64,000 nucleotides of DNA from contig NZ_CP011869.1 in NCBI RefSeq assembly GCF_001294645.1, forward strand, positions 178,174 to 242,173. The letters are read 5' to 3'. Under the pieces are notes generated by a model. That model saw only the letters and a list, made by a program, of their open reading frames with translations, was not told the DNA's origin and did no database searches. The position numbers were made by a program, and so were the translations under genes. Shown here in pieces: positions 22,936-31,151 of the stretch; position 1 is the first letter of the stretch; the number at the start of each line of letters is the position of its first letter. The stretch is from Pseudonocardia sp. HH130629-09. GTDB taxonomy: Bacteria > Actinomycetota > Actinomycetes > Mycobacteriales > Pseudonocardiaceae.

Positions 22936-24340
22936 GGGCCTGTCTCGTGATCGGTGTTTCGGCGTCGTTGCTCAGTAGGTCTCGGCTCCCGGCCAGCGGT
23001 CACCGAACGTGATGGCGAACGCGTTGATCACGGGCTTCCAACGCATCGTCCACCTCGTGCGGCCCGTCCCGGTCGGGTCCAGGCTGCGAGTCACAAGATA
23101 CAAGCATTTCATCGCAGCCTGCTCAGTGGGGAAATGACCACGCGCCCGCACCGCGCGCCGGTAGCGGGCGTTAAGCGATTCGATCGCATTCGTAGAGCAG
23201 ATCACCCTTCGAATCTCGACGTCGTAGTCCAAGAACGGCACGAACTCTTCCCACGCGTTGCGCCATAGCCGGATCATCGCCGCGTACTTACGGCCCCATT
23301 TCTCGTCGAGCTCATCCATAGCGATAAGTGCTGCATTCGGGTTGGGCGCGGCATAGATTGGTTTGATGTCGCGCTTCACCGCGTCCCAGTCCTGTCGACC
23401 CACCAGCCGGAAAGTGTTTCGGATCAGGTGCACGACGCAGGTTTGGACAATGGTTTGCGGCCACACGTTGGCCACGACCTCCGGGAGTCCTTTGAGGCCG
23501 TCGCAGACCAGGAACAGCACGTCACGCACGCCGCGGTTCTTCAGGTCGACCAGCACGCTCATCCAGAACTTCGCGCCCTCACTGCCGACGCCCATCCACA
23601 GCCCCAGCACGTCCTTGCAGCCGTCCACGGTGACGCCGATGGCTGCGTAGACCGGCCGGTTGGCGACCTGCCCGTCCCGGACCTTGACGTGGACAGCGTC
23701 GATGAACACCGCGGCGTACACCGAATCCAACGGCCGACCAACCCAGTCATTCATCTCGGCGACGACCTTGTCGGTGATCCGCGAGACCGTCTCCTTCGAT
23801 ACTGACGCCCCATAGATGTCAGCGAAATGTGCGGAAACCTCCCCGGTCGTCATCCCTTTCGCATACAGCGACAGTACGACCTCGTCGACATCTGTGAGGC
23901 GCCGCTGACGCTTCTTCACGATCTGCGGCTCGAAAGTGCTGGCCCTGTCTCTCGGAACGTCGATCTCCACGTCACCCGCGGCATCCGAGAGAACCGTCTT
24001 CGAGCGGGACCCGTTCCGCACGTTGGTGGATTCCCGGCCGGGGTCGGCCCGGTTCTTGTCGTGCCCGAGGTGCTCGGTCATCTCCTCGTTCAGCGCCGTT
24101 TCCAGAACATTCTTGGTAAAGAGCTTCAACAGGCCGTCCGGGCCGGTCAACGCCAGCCCGCGCGCCTTCGCCTCGGCCACCATCGCCGCCGCAGCGGCCC
24201 GCTCCGCCGACGCCTGCCGAGCAGGCTTCGGGTCACCCTCGCTTGGATCCACAAGGTCCGATGTCATCACTGTCCGTGCCCATCTCGCCGGACCTCAGCC
24301 CGGCGTGTCGGGCCGAAAACACCGATCTTGAAACAGTCCC
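22936..24340. mobile_element. IS256-family insertion sequence
   Basis: A 1,405-bp element with ~27-bp imperfect inverted ends (GGGCCTGTCTCGTGATCGGT and complement GGGACTGTTTCAAGATCGGT). 8-bp target duplication ACGTGGAC at 22,928-22,935 and 24,341-24,348. The left duplication begins with the last base of the IS21 element, so IS256 entered after IS21 and right at its edge. Confidence 0.94.
22972..24270 (-). CDS. IS256-family (Mutator-type) transposase
   Basis: This 432-aa transposase shows the Mutator/IS256 catalytic layout: YAAVFIDAVHVKVRDG (first Asp), LVCDGLKGLPEVV (second Asp), and the C-terminal CSTNAIESLNARYRRA signature with the catalytic Glu. The N-terminal EEMTEHLGHDKN motif is also typical. 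The GTG at 24,270 and the ATG at 24,267 are both possible starts. The frame is complete, so the element may still move. Confidence 0.95.
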   Translation of the reverse strand: MMTSDLVDPSEGDPKPARQASAERAAAAAMVAEAKARGLALTGPDGLLKLFTKNVLETALNEEMTEHLGHDKNRADPGRESTNVRNGSRSKTVLSDAAGDVEIDVPRDRASTFEPQIVKKRQRRLTDVDEVVLSLYAKGMTTGEVSAHFADIYGASVSKETVSRITDKVVAEMNDWVGRPLDSVYAAVFIDAVHVKVRDGQVANRPVYAAIGVTVDGCKDVLGLWMGVGSEGAKFWMSVLVDLKNRGVRDVLFLVCDGLKGLPEVVANVWPQTIVQTCVVHLIRNTFRLVGRQDWDAVKRDIKPIYAAPNPNAALIAMDELDEKWGRKYAAMIRLWRNAWEEFVPFLDYDVEIRRVICSTNAIESLNARYRRAVRARGHFPTEQAAMKCLYLVTRSLDPTGTGRTRWTMRWKPVINAFAITFGDRWPGAETY

Positions 24341-24361
24341 ACGTGGACAGATCCCGGCTGA

Positions 24362-24776
24362 ACAGACGCTGTCGCCAGTGCGGACCACAGTCTCTGGTGG
24401 TGGGAATGTGGAAGAGCAGTACCGAGCCCCGCGGGTTGCCCAGGGCCAGCTCCAACACCTGCTCGCGGGCTGGCCGTCGGTGTGCTCCAGCACGCCGATC
24501 GCATAGTTGCTATCGCCGGTGAAGACTGGTGAGCGGCCGCAGAACATCCGCGTCGTGACCTGGTGGACGCGATCCGGCGTGGCTGCACCGTCGGGGTCCT
24601 GCACACTGAGCCCTACGCCGATCTGGACTCCGGCCGTGCAAGCGCATCGATCAGCAGGTCGGCAGATTGATGGCGCTAACTGAATCTCCCCAGTTCTGCT
24701 AGATCAACTTCCCCAGGTTGAGCACGGGTCCCGGCGTGGTGTCGAGACCGAGTCAGGGCTTGCCGCTGAGCTGCCG
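24362..24776. other. Stretch without a supported gene
   Basis: Several short frames exist on both strands, but none has convincing codon use or a known motif. At 24,681-24,722 two similar words, CTCCCCAGTTCTG and CTTCCCCAGGTTG, may be part of the left terminal repeats of the truncated IS21-like element that follows. Confidence 0.4.
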
Positions 24777-24814
24777 GTGATGTGTGAGCACCGGCGGAGT
24801 GGTGGGAGGCCCGG

Positions 24815-25326
24815 GTGTTGTCCTGGGAGGCTGATGTGGAAGCGCACGCGCTTCGGGAGCAGGGCTGGACGATCTCAGCGATCGCCCGGCATCTGGGCCA
24901 TGACCGCAAGACCATCCGCGCGTACTTGTCCGGCGCACGGGTCCCCGAGCGGCGGGTCCGCCGGGAACCGACCCTGACCGAGCCGTTCCTGGAGTACTGC
25001 CGGCTGCGGCTGGGCGAGGACCCACATCTGTGGGCGTCGACGCTGCACGACGAGCTGGTCGGACTCGGGTTCACCGGGTCGTATCCGTCGTTGACCGCGG
25101 CGATCCGCACCCACAGCTTGCGGCCGCACTGCGAGCCCTGTCAGGCCTCGCGGGGCCGGGACGCGGCGGTGATCACCCACCCGGCGGGCGAGGAGACCCA
25201 GTGGGACTGGGTCGAGCTGCCCGACCCGCCGACGGCATGGGGTCTCGGGGCGCACGCGCACCTGCTGGTCGGGTCGCTGGCGCACTCGGGGCGGTGGCGC
25301 GCGGTGCTGGCCGAGTCCGAGGACTT
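24815..25326 (+). pseudogene. Truncated IstA-like transposase (second IS21-family relic)
   Basis: About 170 N-terminal residues of a different IS21-type transposase: HTH part EQGWTISAIARHLGHDRKTI, a middle region LWASTLHDELVGLGF, then the first catalytic Asp region EETQWDWVELPDP. The frame stops where the IS3 element begins at 25,327. The rest of the transposase is not found on the far side of IS3, so the remaining DNA was deleted. Confidence 0.85.
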
Positions 25327-25372
25327 TGCGGTTCCCCCATGATCGGGGAGGCATCAGCTATAAGGGGTAGCG

Positions 25373-25663
25373 ATGCCAGAGGTACGGAAGCGCTACGACC
25401 GGGAGTTCCGTGACGGAGCGGTCCGGGTCGTGGAGGAGACGGGCAAGCCGATCGCCCAGGTCGCCCGTGACCTGGGGGTCAACGAGGGCACGCTGGGCAA
25501 CTGGGTGGCCCGTGCACGAGAGGCCCGCGAGGACACCGAGGGCCTGTCTCGCGGCGGCGTCGAGGAGCTCAAGCGGCTGCGCGCGGAGAACGCCGAGCTG
25601 CGGATGGAGCGTGATGTCCTCAAGCGATCCGTGGTCCTGTGGGTCAAGGAGGCGACGAAGTGA
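25373..25663 (+). CDS. IS3 transposase OrfA (HTH protein)
   Basis: This 96-aa protein has the HTH_Tnp_1 fold: PEVRKRYDREFRDGAVRVVE at the start, IAQVARDLGVNEGTLGNWV as the helix-turn-helix, and a leucine-zipper-like end (LKRLRAENAELRMERDVLKR). It overlaps orfB by 25 bp in another frame, the arrangement that produces OrfAB by -1 frameshifting in IS3 elements. Confidence 0.93.
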   Translation: MPEVRKRYDREFRDGAVRVVEETGKPIAQVARDLGVNEGTLGNWVARAREAREDTEGLSRGGVEELKRLRAENAELRMERDVLKRSVVLWVKEATK

Positions 25664-26568
25664 GCGTGGCCCGTTTCATCGCCGACCAGAGGACCTTCCA
25701 CCGGGTGCCGCACACGCTGGCCTGCGCCCTGTTGGGGGTGTCGATCTCCTGGCTGTACAAGTGGCTCGACCGCGCCGCGCGTTCCGACGGTGGTGCCACC
25801 GCGACCGAGAAGCGCCGCTGCGCGTTGGACGCCGCCGTGGCCGTGGCGTTCGACGACGCCCAGCGGCTACACGGCTCACCCCGTCTGCACGCCGACCTGT
25901 GTGAGGCCGGATGGCGGGTGTCGGAGAAGACCGTGGCGGACTCGATGCGCCGCCAGGGCCTGGTCGCCCGCCGGATCAAGCGGCACAACGGGCTGACCCG
26001 CCAGGACCGCACGGCGCCGAAGTTCCCGGACCTGCTTCGTCGGGGTTTCACTGCGGCCGAGCCGAACCGCAGATGGGTCGGGGACATGACCGAGATCCCC
26101 ACCGCGGCCGGGAAGTTGTATCTGGCCACGGTGATCGACCTGTACTCGCGGCGGCTGCTCGGCGCGGCCACGGGGCTGCACCCGAACCCCGAGCTGGCGT
26201 GTGCGGCGATCCGGATGGCGGTGGCGGCCCGCGGCGGGGCGGACCGAATCGCCGGGGTGATCTTCCACACCGACCGCGGGTCGACCTACACCGCGGGCGC
26301 GTTCACCGCTCTGTGTCGGCGGCTCGACATCCGTCAGTCGATGGGCCGGGTCGGGTCGTGTTTCGACAATGCCGCGGCGGAGGCGTTCTTCTCCAGCCTG
26401 GAGTGGGAAGTGCTGTCCCGCAACGACTTCGACACCATCAGTAGGGCGCGGGCGGCGGTCATCGACTGGTGTTACGGCTTCTACAACCACCGGCGGCGAC
26501 ACAGTGCCGCCGCCGGGCTCTCACCGATCAACTACGAGAACGCCGCCCTCACCCGAGACGCGGCATAA
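25639..26568 (+). CDS. IS3 transposase OrfB (DDE integrase core)
   Basis: This 309-aa protein has the HTH_21 region (LHGSPRLHADLCEAGWRVSE), then the rve core: RRWVGDMTEIPTA (first Asp), IFHTDRGSTYTAGAF (second Asp), and AEAFFSSLEWEVL (Glu). Normally made as an OrfA-OrfB fusion. Ends 28 bp before the right inverted repeat. Complete. Confidence 0.95.
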   Translation: MGQGGDEVSVARFIADQRTFHRVPHTLACALLGVSISWLYKWLDRAARSDGGATATEKRRCALDAAVAVAFDDAQRLHGSPRLHADLCEAGWRVSEKTVADSMRRQGLVARRIKRHNGLTRQDRTAPKFPDLLRRGFTAAEPNRRWVGDMTEIPTAAGKLYLATVIDLYSRRLLGAATGLHPNPELACAAIRMAVAARGGADRIAGVIFHTDRGSTYTAGAFTALCRRLDIRQSMGRVGSCFDNAAAEAFFSSLEWEVLSRNDFDTISRARAAVIDWCYGFYNHRRRHSAAAGLSPINYENAALTRDAA

Positions 26569-26599
26569 GAACCCTCCACGATCTCGGGGAACCGCAGTC

Positions 26600-27452
26600 G
26601 CGCCAGGTGGGGAGCTGGCGTCGTTCCAGTTCCCCGGCCGCGGCCTGGTCGGCCTCGCGCAGTGGAGCAACGTCGTCCCACCACTGCTGCCGGGCCTCGT
26701 ACTCCTCGGCCATGTCCGCCGTTTGAGCGGTGTAGGTCTGGGCGAGGGCGCGGTAGCGGTCGGCGGCCTCGATCAGCTCGTCGCGGTCGGGACCGTCAGC
26801 TGTGGCGTCTGCTTCGGCTGCGGTGAGCACGGCGTCGTCGTTGATCTCGGTGGCCAGCCGCTGGGTGGCGGCCAGGTCCTCTCCGACGGCGCGGGGCCCG
26901 TACTCGTCGGCGTGGTACAGCGCGAGCGCCCAGGCTTCGCGGGCCTGGTAGAGCTCGCTGTCGGTCTTGTGCTGCCATGCCAGCGCGGTCGGGTCGGGGT
27001 CGAGGGCTTCGGTGGCTTCGCGCCACAGGGCGTAGGCGAAGGGCTGCTGGGTCGGCGGTGCCTGGCCGAGGGAGGACTGGCGATCGGGGATGCCTCGGTA
27101 CTCCCGGTACGCAGCGACCACTCCGGCGCGGTGCTCCCATTCGCGTCGTGCCTCGAAGTCGTCCTGGTCAGGGACGGCCGGGAGCCGGTCGCACGCCCAC
27201 GGTGGCGGGTCGAGCGCGATCTCGGTGCCGAGTGCGCTCTGCCGGTCAGCGGCCAGGTCCCCGAGCTGGTGGAGGTAGTCGCGGACGGGTCCGGGGGCGA
27301 GGGTGTCGGCGACCGCGGTCCAGTCGTGCTCGGGCTCGGCAGTTCCATTCTCCGGTTCGCGGTCGGCGATGATCTGACCGACGCGCCAGTGCAGGACCTT
27401 CGCCATGGACTCGGCGTCGTCGAACCCGCGCCACTGCACGGCCTCGGTGAGC
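26600..27452 (-). pseudogene. Conjugative relaxase (MobF/TraA-like) C-terminal fragment
   Basis: The minus-strand frame holds ~280 acidic, Trp/Ala-rich residues (for example FAYALWREATEALDPDP and AREAWALALYHADEYGP) resembling the helical C-terminal tail of actinobacterial MobF relaxases. Both ends are cut: the 5' side by the 43-bp MITE at 27,456, the 3' side by IS3 at 26,596. No relaxase or helicase motifs are in the fragment. The family call rests on the tail only. If right, a second conjugative element once lay here. Confidence 0.5.
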
Positions 27453-27455
27453 AGT

Positions 27456-27498
27456 GAGCCCTTTTCAACCTGCCGGAACGGCAGGTTGAAAAAGGCTC
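27456..27498. mobile_element. 43-bp palindromic MITE derivative (two left ends)
   Basis: A hairpin of 20-bp arms (GAGCCCTTTTCAACCTGCCG and its near-perfect complement) around GAA. Each arm equals the left end of the 165-bp MITE. The flanks are AGT left and AAT right, so there is no exact duplication, and the genes on the two sides (relaxase relic, epimerase relic) are unrelated. It marks a recombination junction. Confidence 0.85.
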
Positions 27499-27678
27499 AA
27501 TGTCGGCTTGTTCAAAGACCACGCGATCGGACACCGGATTCAGATTCGCTCTATTCCCAGCGAAACCCAAGTAATCCACGGCCACCACTTCGGCGTCGGC
27601 GGACTCCCACTCCAGCAGACGGTGCACGTAGTTCGCGCCGATAAATCCGGCGGCTCCGGTCACGAGGTACACGGCCAT
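27499..27678 (-). pseudogene. NAD-dependent sugar epimerase/dehydratase, N-terminal 60 residues only
   Basis: The ATG at 27,678 starts YLVTGAAGFIGANYVHRLLE (Rossmann GxxGxxG) and runs to VVFEQADIE, as in dTDP-glucose 4,6-dehydratase (RmlB) relatives, then stops at the MITE. It lies 44 bp downstream of the NRPS on the same strand, so it was probably the next gene of that cluster and may have supplied a sugar. Only about a fifth of the gene remains. Confidence 0.8.
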
Positions 27679-28548
27679 AACTGCTCCCGGGAAGGCTCAA
27701 GGGCGGGTTCGAGGCGAGGTCTTCAGGACGAGGGCGCGGGCCGCTCCCCGTACCTCTCCGTGAGGTGGTCTGCCAGAGCGACCGCGGTCCGGTGCCGGTA
27801 GATGTCCGAGACTCGGAGGCGGGGGTCGATGCGCACCATGGCCCGGATGGCCTTCATTGAGTCTCCACCCTTTGCGAAAAAGTCGTCGTGGTCATCCAGC
27901 TGATCGGCTCCCAAGACGTCCCGCCACGCCTCAACGACCAGTTGCTGCCACGACCCAGGCGGGGCGGATTGCCGCACCCGCGCCCGTGACGGAGGCGCCC
28001 CCGGCGACCGCAATGACGCCAGCGCCCGGCGATCGATCTTGCCGTTCCCGTTCAGTGGCAGCGCGTCCATGATCTCGACAGAAGCGGGGACCATGTGCTC
28101 CGGAAGCCGCTCCCGGAGTTCTTGGAGGATCGACGCGCCGTCCAGCACTTCGAGGTGCTGGGCTGTTACATACCCCACCAGAGCCGCCCGACCGTGCGGA
28201 GCAGCCCGCGGCACCACGACCGCCCGCTTGACTCCCGGGTGAGCAGCGAGGGCCGACTCGACATCGCCCAGTTCAACTCTGATCCCATTGATCTTGACCT
28301 GAAAGTCCCTCCTACCCAGGATCTCGATCAGACCGTCGCAAGAGAATCTCGCCATGTCGCCCGTGCGATAGAGCCGCTCCTCGGGACGGTCGCGGTAGGA
28401 CCACGAGACGAACTTCTCCCTTGTCTCATCCGGGCGGTCTAGGTAGCCCCGGCCCAGGCCAGCCCCTCCGAGACACAGTTCGCCGGCCACCCCGACAGGC
28501 ACGGGCATCATCCGGTCGTCGAGAATGAAGGTCCGCTGATTGGCCAGT

Positions 28549-29490
28549 GAGCGTTTGCCAACCTGGCGTTCGGGCTGGTCAGAGCCTGTGCGGCGTGGCG
28601 TGACCTCGAATGGGTGAAGCTCCTGGTAGACGGGCGATTGCTGAGATCGAAACCGTCCAACCAGGAGCTTCAAGGTGCTGTCCTACCCGTCCGGGATGAC
28701 CGTGTCCAGCCGTGCCCTGCACGTACTCTCCGACGCGTTGCGCGCGCACCGCAACCAGCGCCAGAGCCGGTGGCGGAAGCTGACGGCGGGCCGTCAGGCC
28801 CTGCTCGTCATGGCCCACCTGCGCAAGGGCGAGACCTACGCCGACCTCGCCTGCGGTTTCCGGGTCGGGACCTCGACGGTGTACCGCTACCTGCGCGAGG
28901 CGATCGACCTGCTCGCGACGATGGCCCCCACCCTCGAGCAGGCCATCGAGATCGCCATCGGCAAGGCGTTCGTGATCCTCGACGGCACCTTGCTGCGCAT
29001 CGACCGCGTCGGGATGGCCTCGGGCTATGACCGCGGGTTCTACTCCGGCAAGCACAAGTGCCACTGACTCAACGTCCAGGTCATCGCCGACCCCGCCGGC
29101 CGGCTGGTGTGGATCTCCCCGCCGCTTCCCGGAGCCCGCCACGACATGGGCGCCGCCCGCGAGCACGGCATCATCGACGCCCTGACCGAACATGACATCC
29201 CCGCCGCGGCCGATACCGCCTACCAGGGCGCCGGCCCGACGGTCGCGGTCCCGCACCGGCGGCGACGCAAGGACCCCGACACCGGCCGGTTCCGCCCGCT
29301 GTCGCACAACCAGCGCGAGGTCAACGCCGCTCACTCACGCCGCCGCGGACCCGGTGAGCGGGTCAACGCCGAGCTGAAGAACTGGAAGATCCTGCGCAAG
29401 ATCCGCTCCAGCCCGAACCGGGCCGGACAGCTCATCGCCGCAGTTCAGACCCTCATGATCGTCAACACCTGACCAGGTTGGCAAAGGCTC
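28549..29490. mobile_element. IS5-family (ISL2-group) insertion sequence
   Basis: A 942-bp element with ends GAGCGTTTGCCAACCTG and CAGGTTGGCAAAGGCTC, flanked by AGT at 28,546-28,548 and 29,491-29,493. The 3-bp ANT duplication and the transposase type fit the ISL2 group. The MITEs at 17,345, 19,042, 27,456 and 31,937 carry near-identical ends. Confidence 0.9.
28675..29472 (+). pseudogene. IS5-family (DDE_Tnp_4/HARBI1-like) transposase with an internal stop
   Basis: Two consecutive same-frame pieces: 28,675-29,067 (131 codons, ends GFYSGKHKCH) and the continuation to 29,472 (starts LNVQVIADPAGRL). The HTH region is ADLACGFRVGTSTVYRYLRE; catalytic parts are FVILDGTLLRID, PGARHDMGA, ADTAYQGAG and GERVNAELKNWKIL. 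The TGA at 29,065-29,067 sits where relatives have a Gly codon in KCHGLN, so one base change killed it. No sign of selenocysteine decoding. Confidence 0.85.
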
Positions 29491-31151
29491 AGTGGCCGGC
29501 CGTAGGGCAGATGTCCTCCGTCCCACGGCGCCGACGGATCGGCTTCAAAGGCCGTCGAATGGATAGACGCTTCGGTGGCACCTCCGAGCGCAACGAACTT
29601 CAGCCGGGGGGCTGCCTTCCGGAAGCGGGCAGGCATCGATGCGGCCACCCAGTCGCCGCCTGTCAGCGAGAGTTCGACTGGGAGGGGTCGTCGGTCACCT
29701 GCGACCTCGACGAAGTCGAGAAACAGGTCCATCAGCGGCGGCGCGGAGTTCCAGACGGTGACCCGGTGGCGGTGCACGAGCTCCAGCCAGGAAGCTGGGT
29801 GATGGCCCGCGTCGGGCTCCGGGATCACAACCGTTCCTCCGGCCAGCGTGATACCGAGGAACTCGTATACCGACATGTCGAAGCCCGGGGAGGACAGCGC
29901 GAGGACAGCGTCGTCGGGACCAATGTCGAATCTAGTGTTAAGGTCGACGAGGTTGTTGAGCACCCCGCGGTGGCGCAGCGCGATCGGCTTCGGCGTCCCG
30001 GTGGACCCCGAGGTGTGGATTACGTAGCACAGGTTCTCCGGGCCGACCTCGGTGACGGGGTTCTCCTGACGGATCCCTGGCCGGCCCGACAGCTCGTCGA
30101 TCAGGAGACGGTGGCGTACGCGGACGGGAAGGGCCTCGGCGAGCGACCGGCTGCTAATCATGATCGAGCAGTCAGTACCGAGGATCATGCTCTCCAGCCG
30201 GGCCCGGGGGTATCTCGGGTCCAGAGGAACGTATGCGCCGCCCGCCTTCAGCACCGCTAACAAGGTCACCAGGAGGTCCGGTGTGCGCTCGAGGTGGACG
30301 GCCACCCGAACGTCCGGTCCCACTCCCAGATCAATCAGTCGGTGGGCCAGTTCGTTCGCCTGACTGTTTACCCGGCCAAACAGCCACGACTCTTCGCCGA
30401 ATACGGCAGCCACGGCCTCGGGGGTAGCGGCGGCCCTTGCCTCGAAGGCCTGGTGAATGCAGACGTCGTCTGTGAGACGTCGGTCTGTCCCGTTCCACTC
30501 CAGTAGGAGTGTGTCGGCTTCCCGGTCCGTGAGGATGTCCAGCCGGCCGACAGGATCGCACGGAGCCTTGGCCATACGGCCCAGTAGGACCTCGAGGTGG
30601 CCCGAGATACGGTCGGCGAACGCATTGTCGAAACGGGAACCGTCAAGGCTGATCTCCGCCCTCGACGCCGCCACGTCTGCATGAACGACCATTTCACAGC
30701 CGGCTTCGAAATTGCCAACGCTGCCAGGCCCCTCCGGGTTACCGGTGAACGAGACGGCGATGGCTCCAAGCGTCAGATCCGGCGGAGGGGCCTGCCGCCG
30801 GAGAGAGGGTGAGATTCTCGAGCAGACGACTAGTACTTTCGTCACCGGACACGACGACGGACACCTTGCCAGTGCCGTCGAGTACCTCAATGGAGACTCG
30901 GTCCAGACCCGTGTAGCGGTGGACGAGGACCGCGGTCGCCACAATCAGGAACGACCGGCGAGAGCTCTCACCGACAGCTGCAGAGAATGTGATGTCGACT
31001 GAACGGGTTAGCCGCTCGCCCAGCTGTCTAGATCCTGGTCGCGGGCGTAGCCCCAATGCCGAGGACAACGGGAACGAATCGGTTGAGGGTAAGGTGTTGG
31101 ACAGGGGGTCAACGAACGTCATGGCCTGAGCAACCTTTCCGATCGGGCCGT

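Larger units (their letters stand above)
20324..24361 (+). pseudogene. Small hypothetical protein gene, split by IS21 and IS256
   Basis: The ATG at 20,324 (GGGAGGGGA upstream) opens a 118-codon frame to 20,677, where an IS21-family element is inserted, itself followed directly by an IS256 element. Skipping both (resume at 24,347) restores the end TDPG and a TGA at 24,359-24,361, giving a 122-aa acidic, Pro-rich then helical protein. The same ending (YRTEDG..W..P) occurs in the stump at 17,650-17,769, which supports the reconstruction. No known domain. As it stands the product gains a foreign tail that stops at 20,725. Confidence 0.75.
25327..26596. mobile_element. IS3-family insertion sequence
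   Basis: A 1,270-bp element with ends TGCGGTTCCCC at left and the complement of the same word at right, then a second matching block (GATCGGGGAGG / GATCGTGGAGG). The flanks (GACTT left, GTCGC right) share no target duplication, and they belong to unrelated genes (istA relic, relaxase relic), so recombination or deletion occurred at one end. Confidence 0.9.
27723..31122 (-). pseudogene. NRPS (partial C - A - PCP), broken by an IS and a frameshift
   Basis: Start ATG 31,122 (GGAAAGG upstream). The N-terminal ~230 residues look like a shortened condensation-type domain (VLVHRYTGLDRVS; RLDILTDREADTLL is the usual C-A linker). The A domain shows HTSGSTGTPKPIALRHRGV (A3), FDMSVYEF (A4), GGATEASI (A5), then is cut by the ISL2 element at 28,549-29,490. 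It resumes with GELCLGGAGLGRGYL, YRTGDMARF, NGNGKIDRR, and a PCP site FFAKGGDSMKAIRA. Removing the 942-bp IS plus one 3-bp AGT repeat restores the A domain exactly. A separate one-base excess in a C run near 30,802 shifts the frame between the C-like part and the rest. Not functional as written. Confidence 0.88.

Noticed and set aside
24349..24604. Short minus-strand ORF (MQDPDGAATPDRV...)
   Set aside because: Overlaps the end of the split gene and the IS256 flank, with no motif and poor codon bias.
29065..29067. TGA in the ISL2 transposase as selenocysteine
   Set aside because: No SECIS-like stem is evident after it and relatives have Gly there; a nonsense mutation is simpler.
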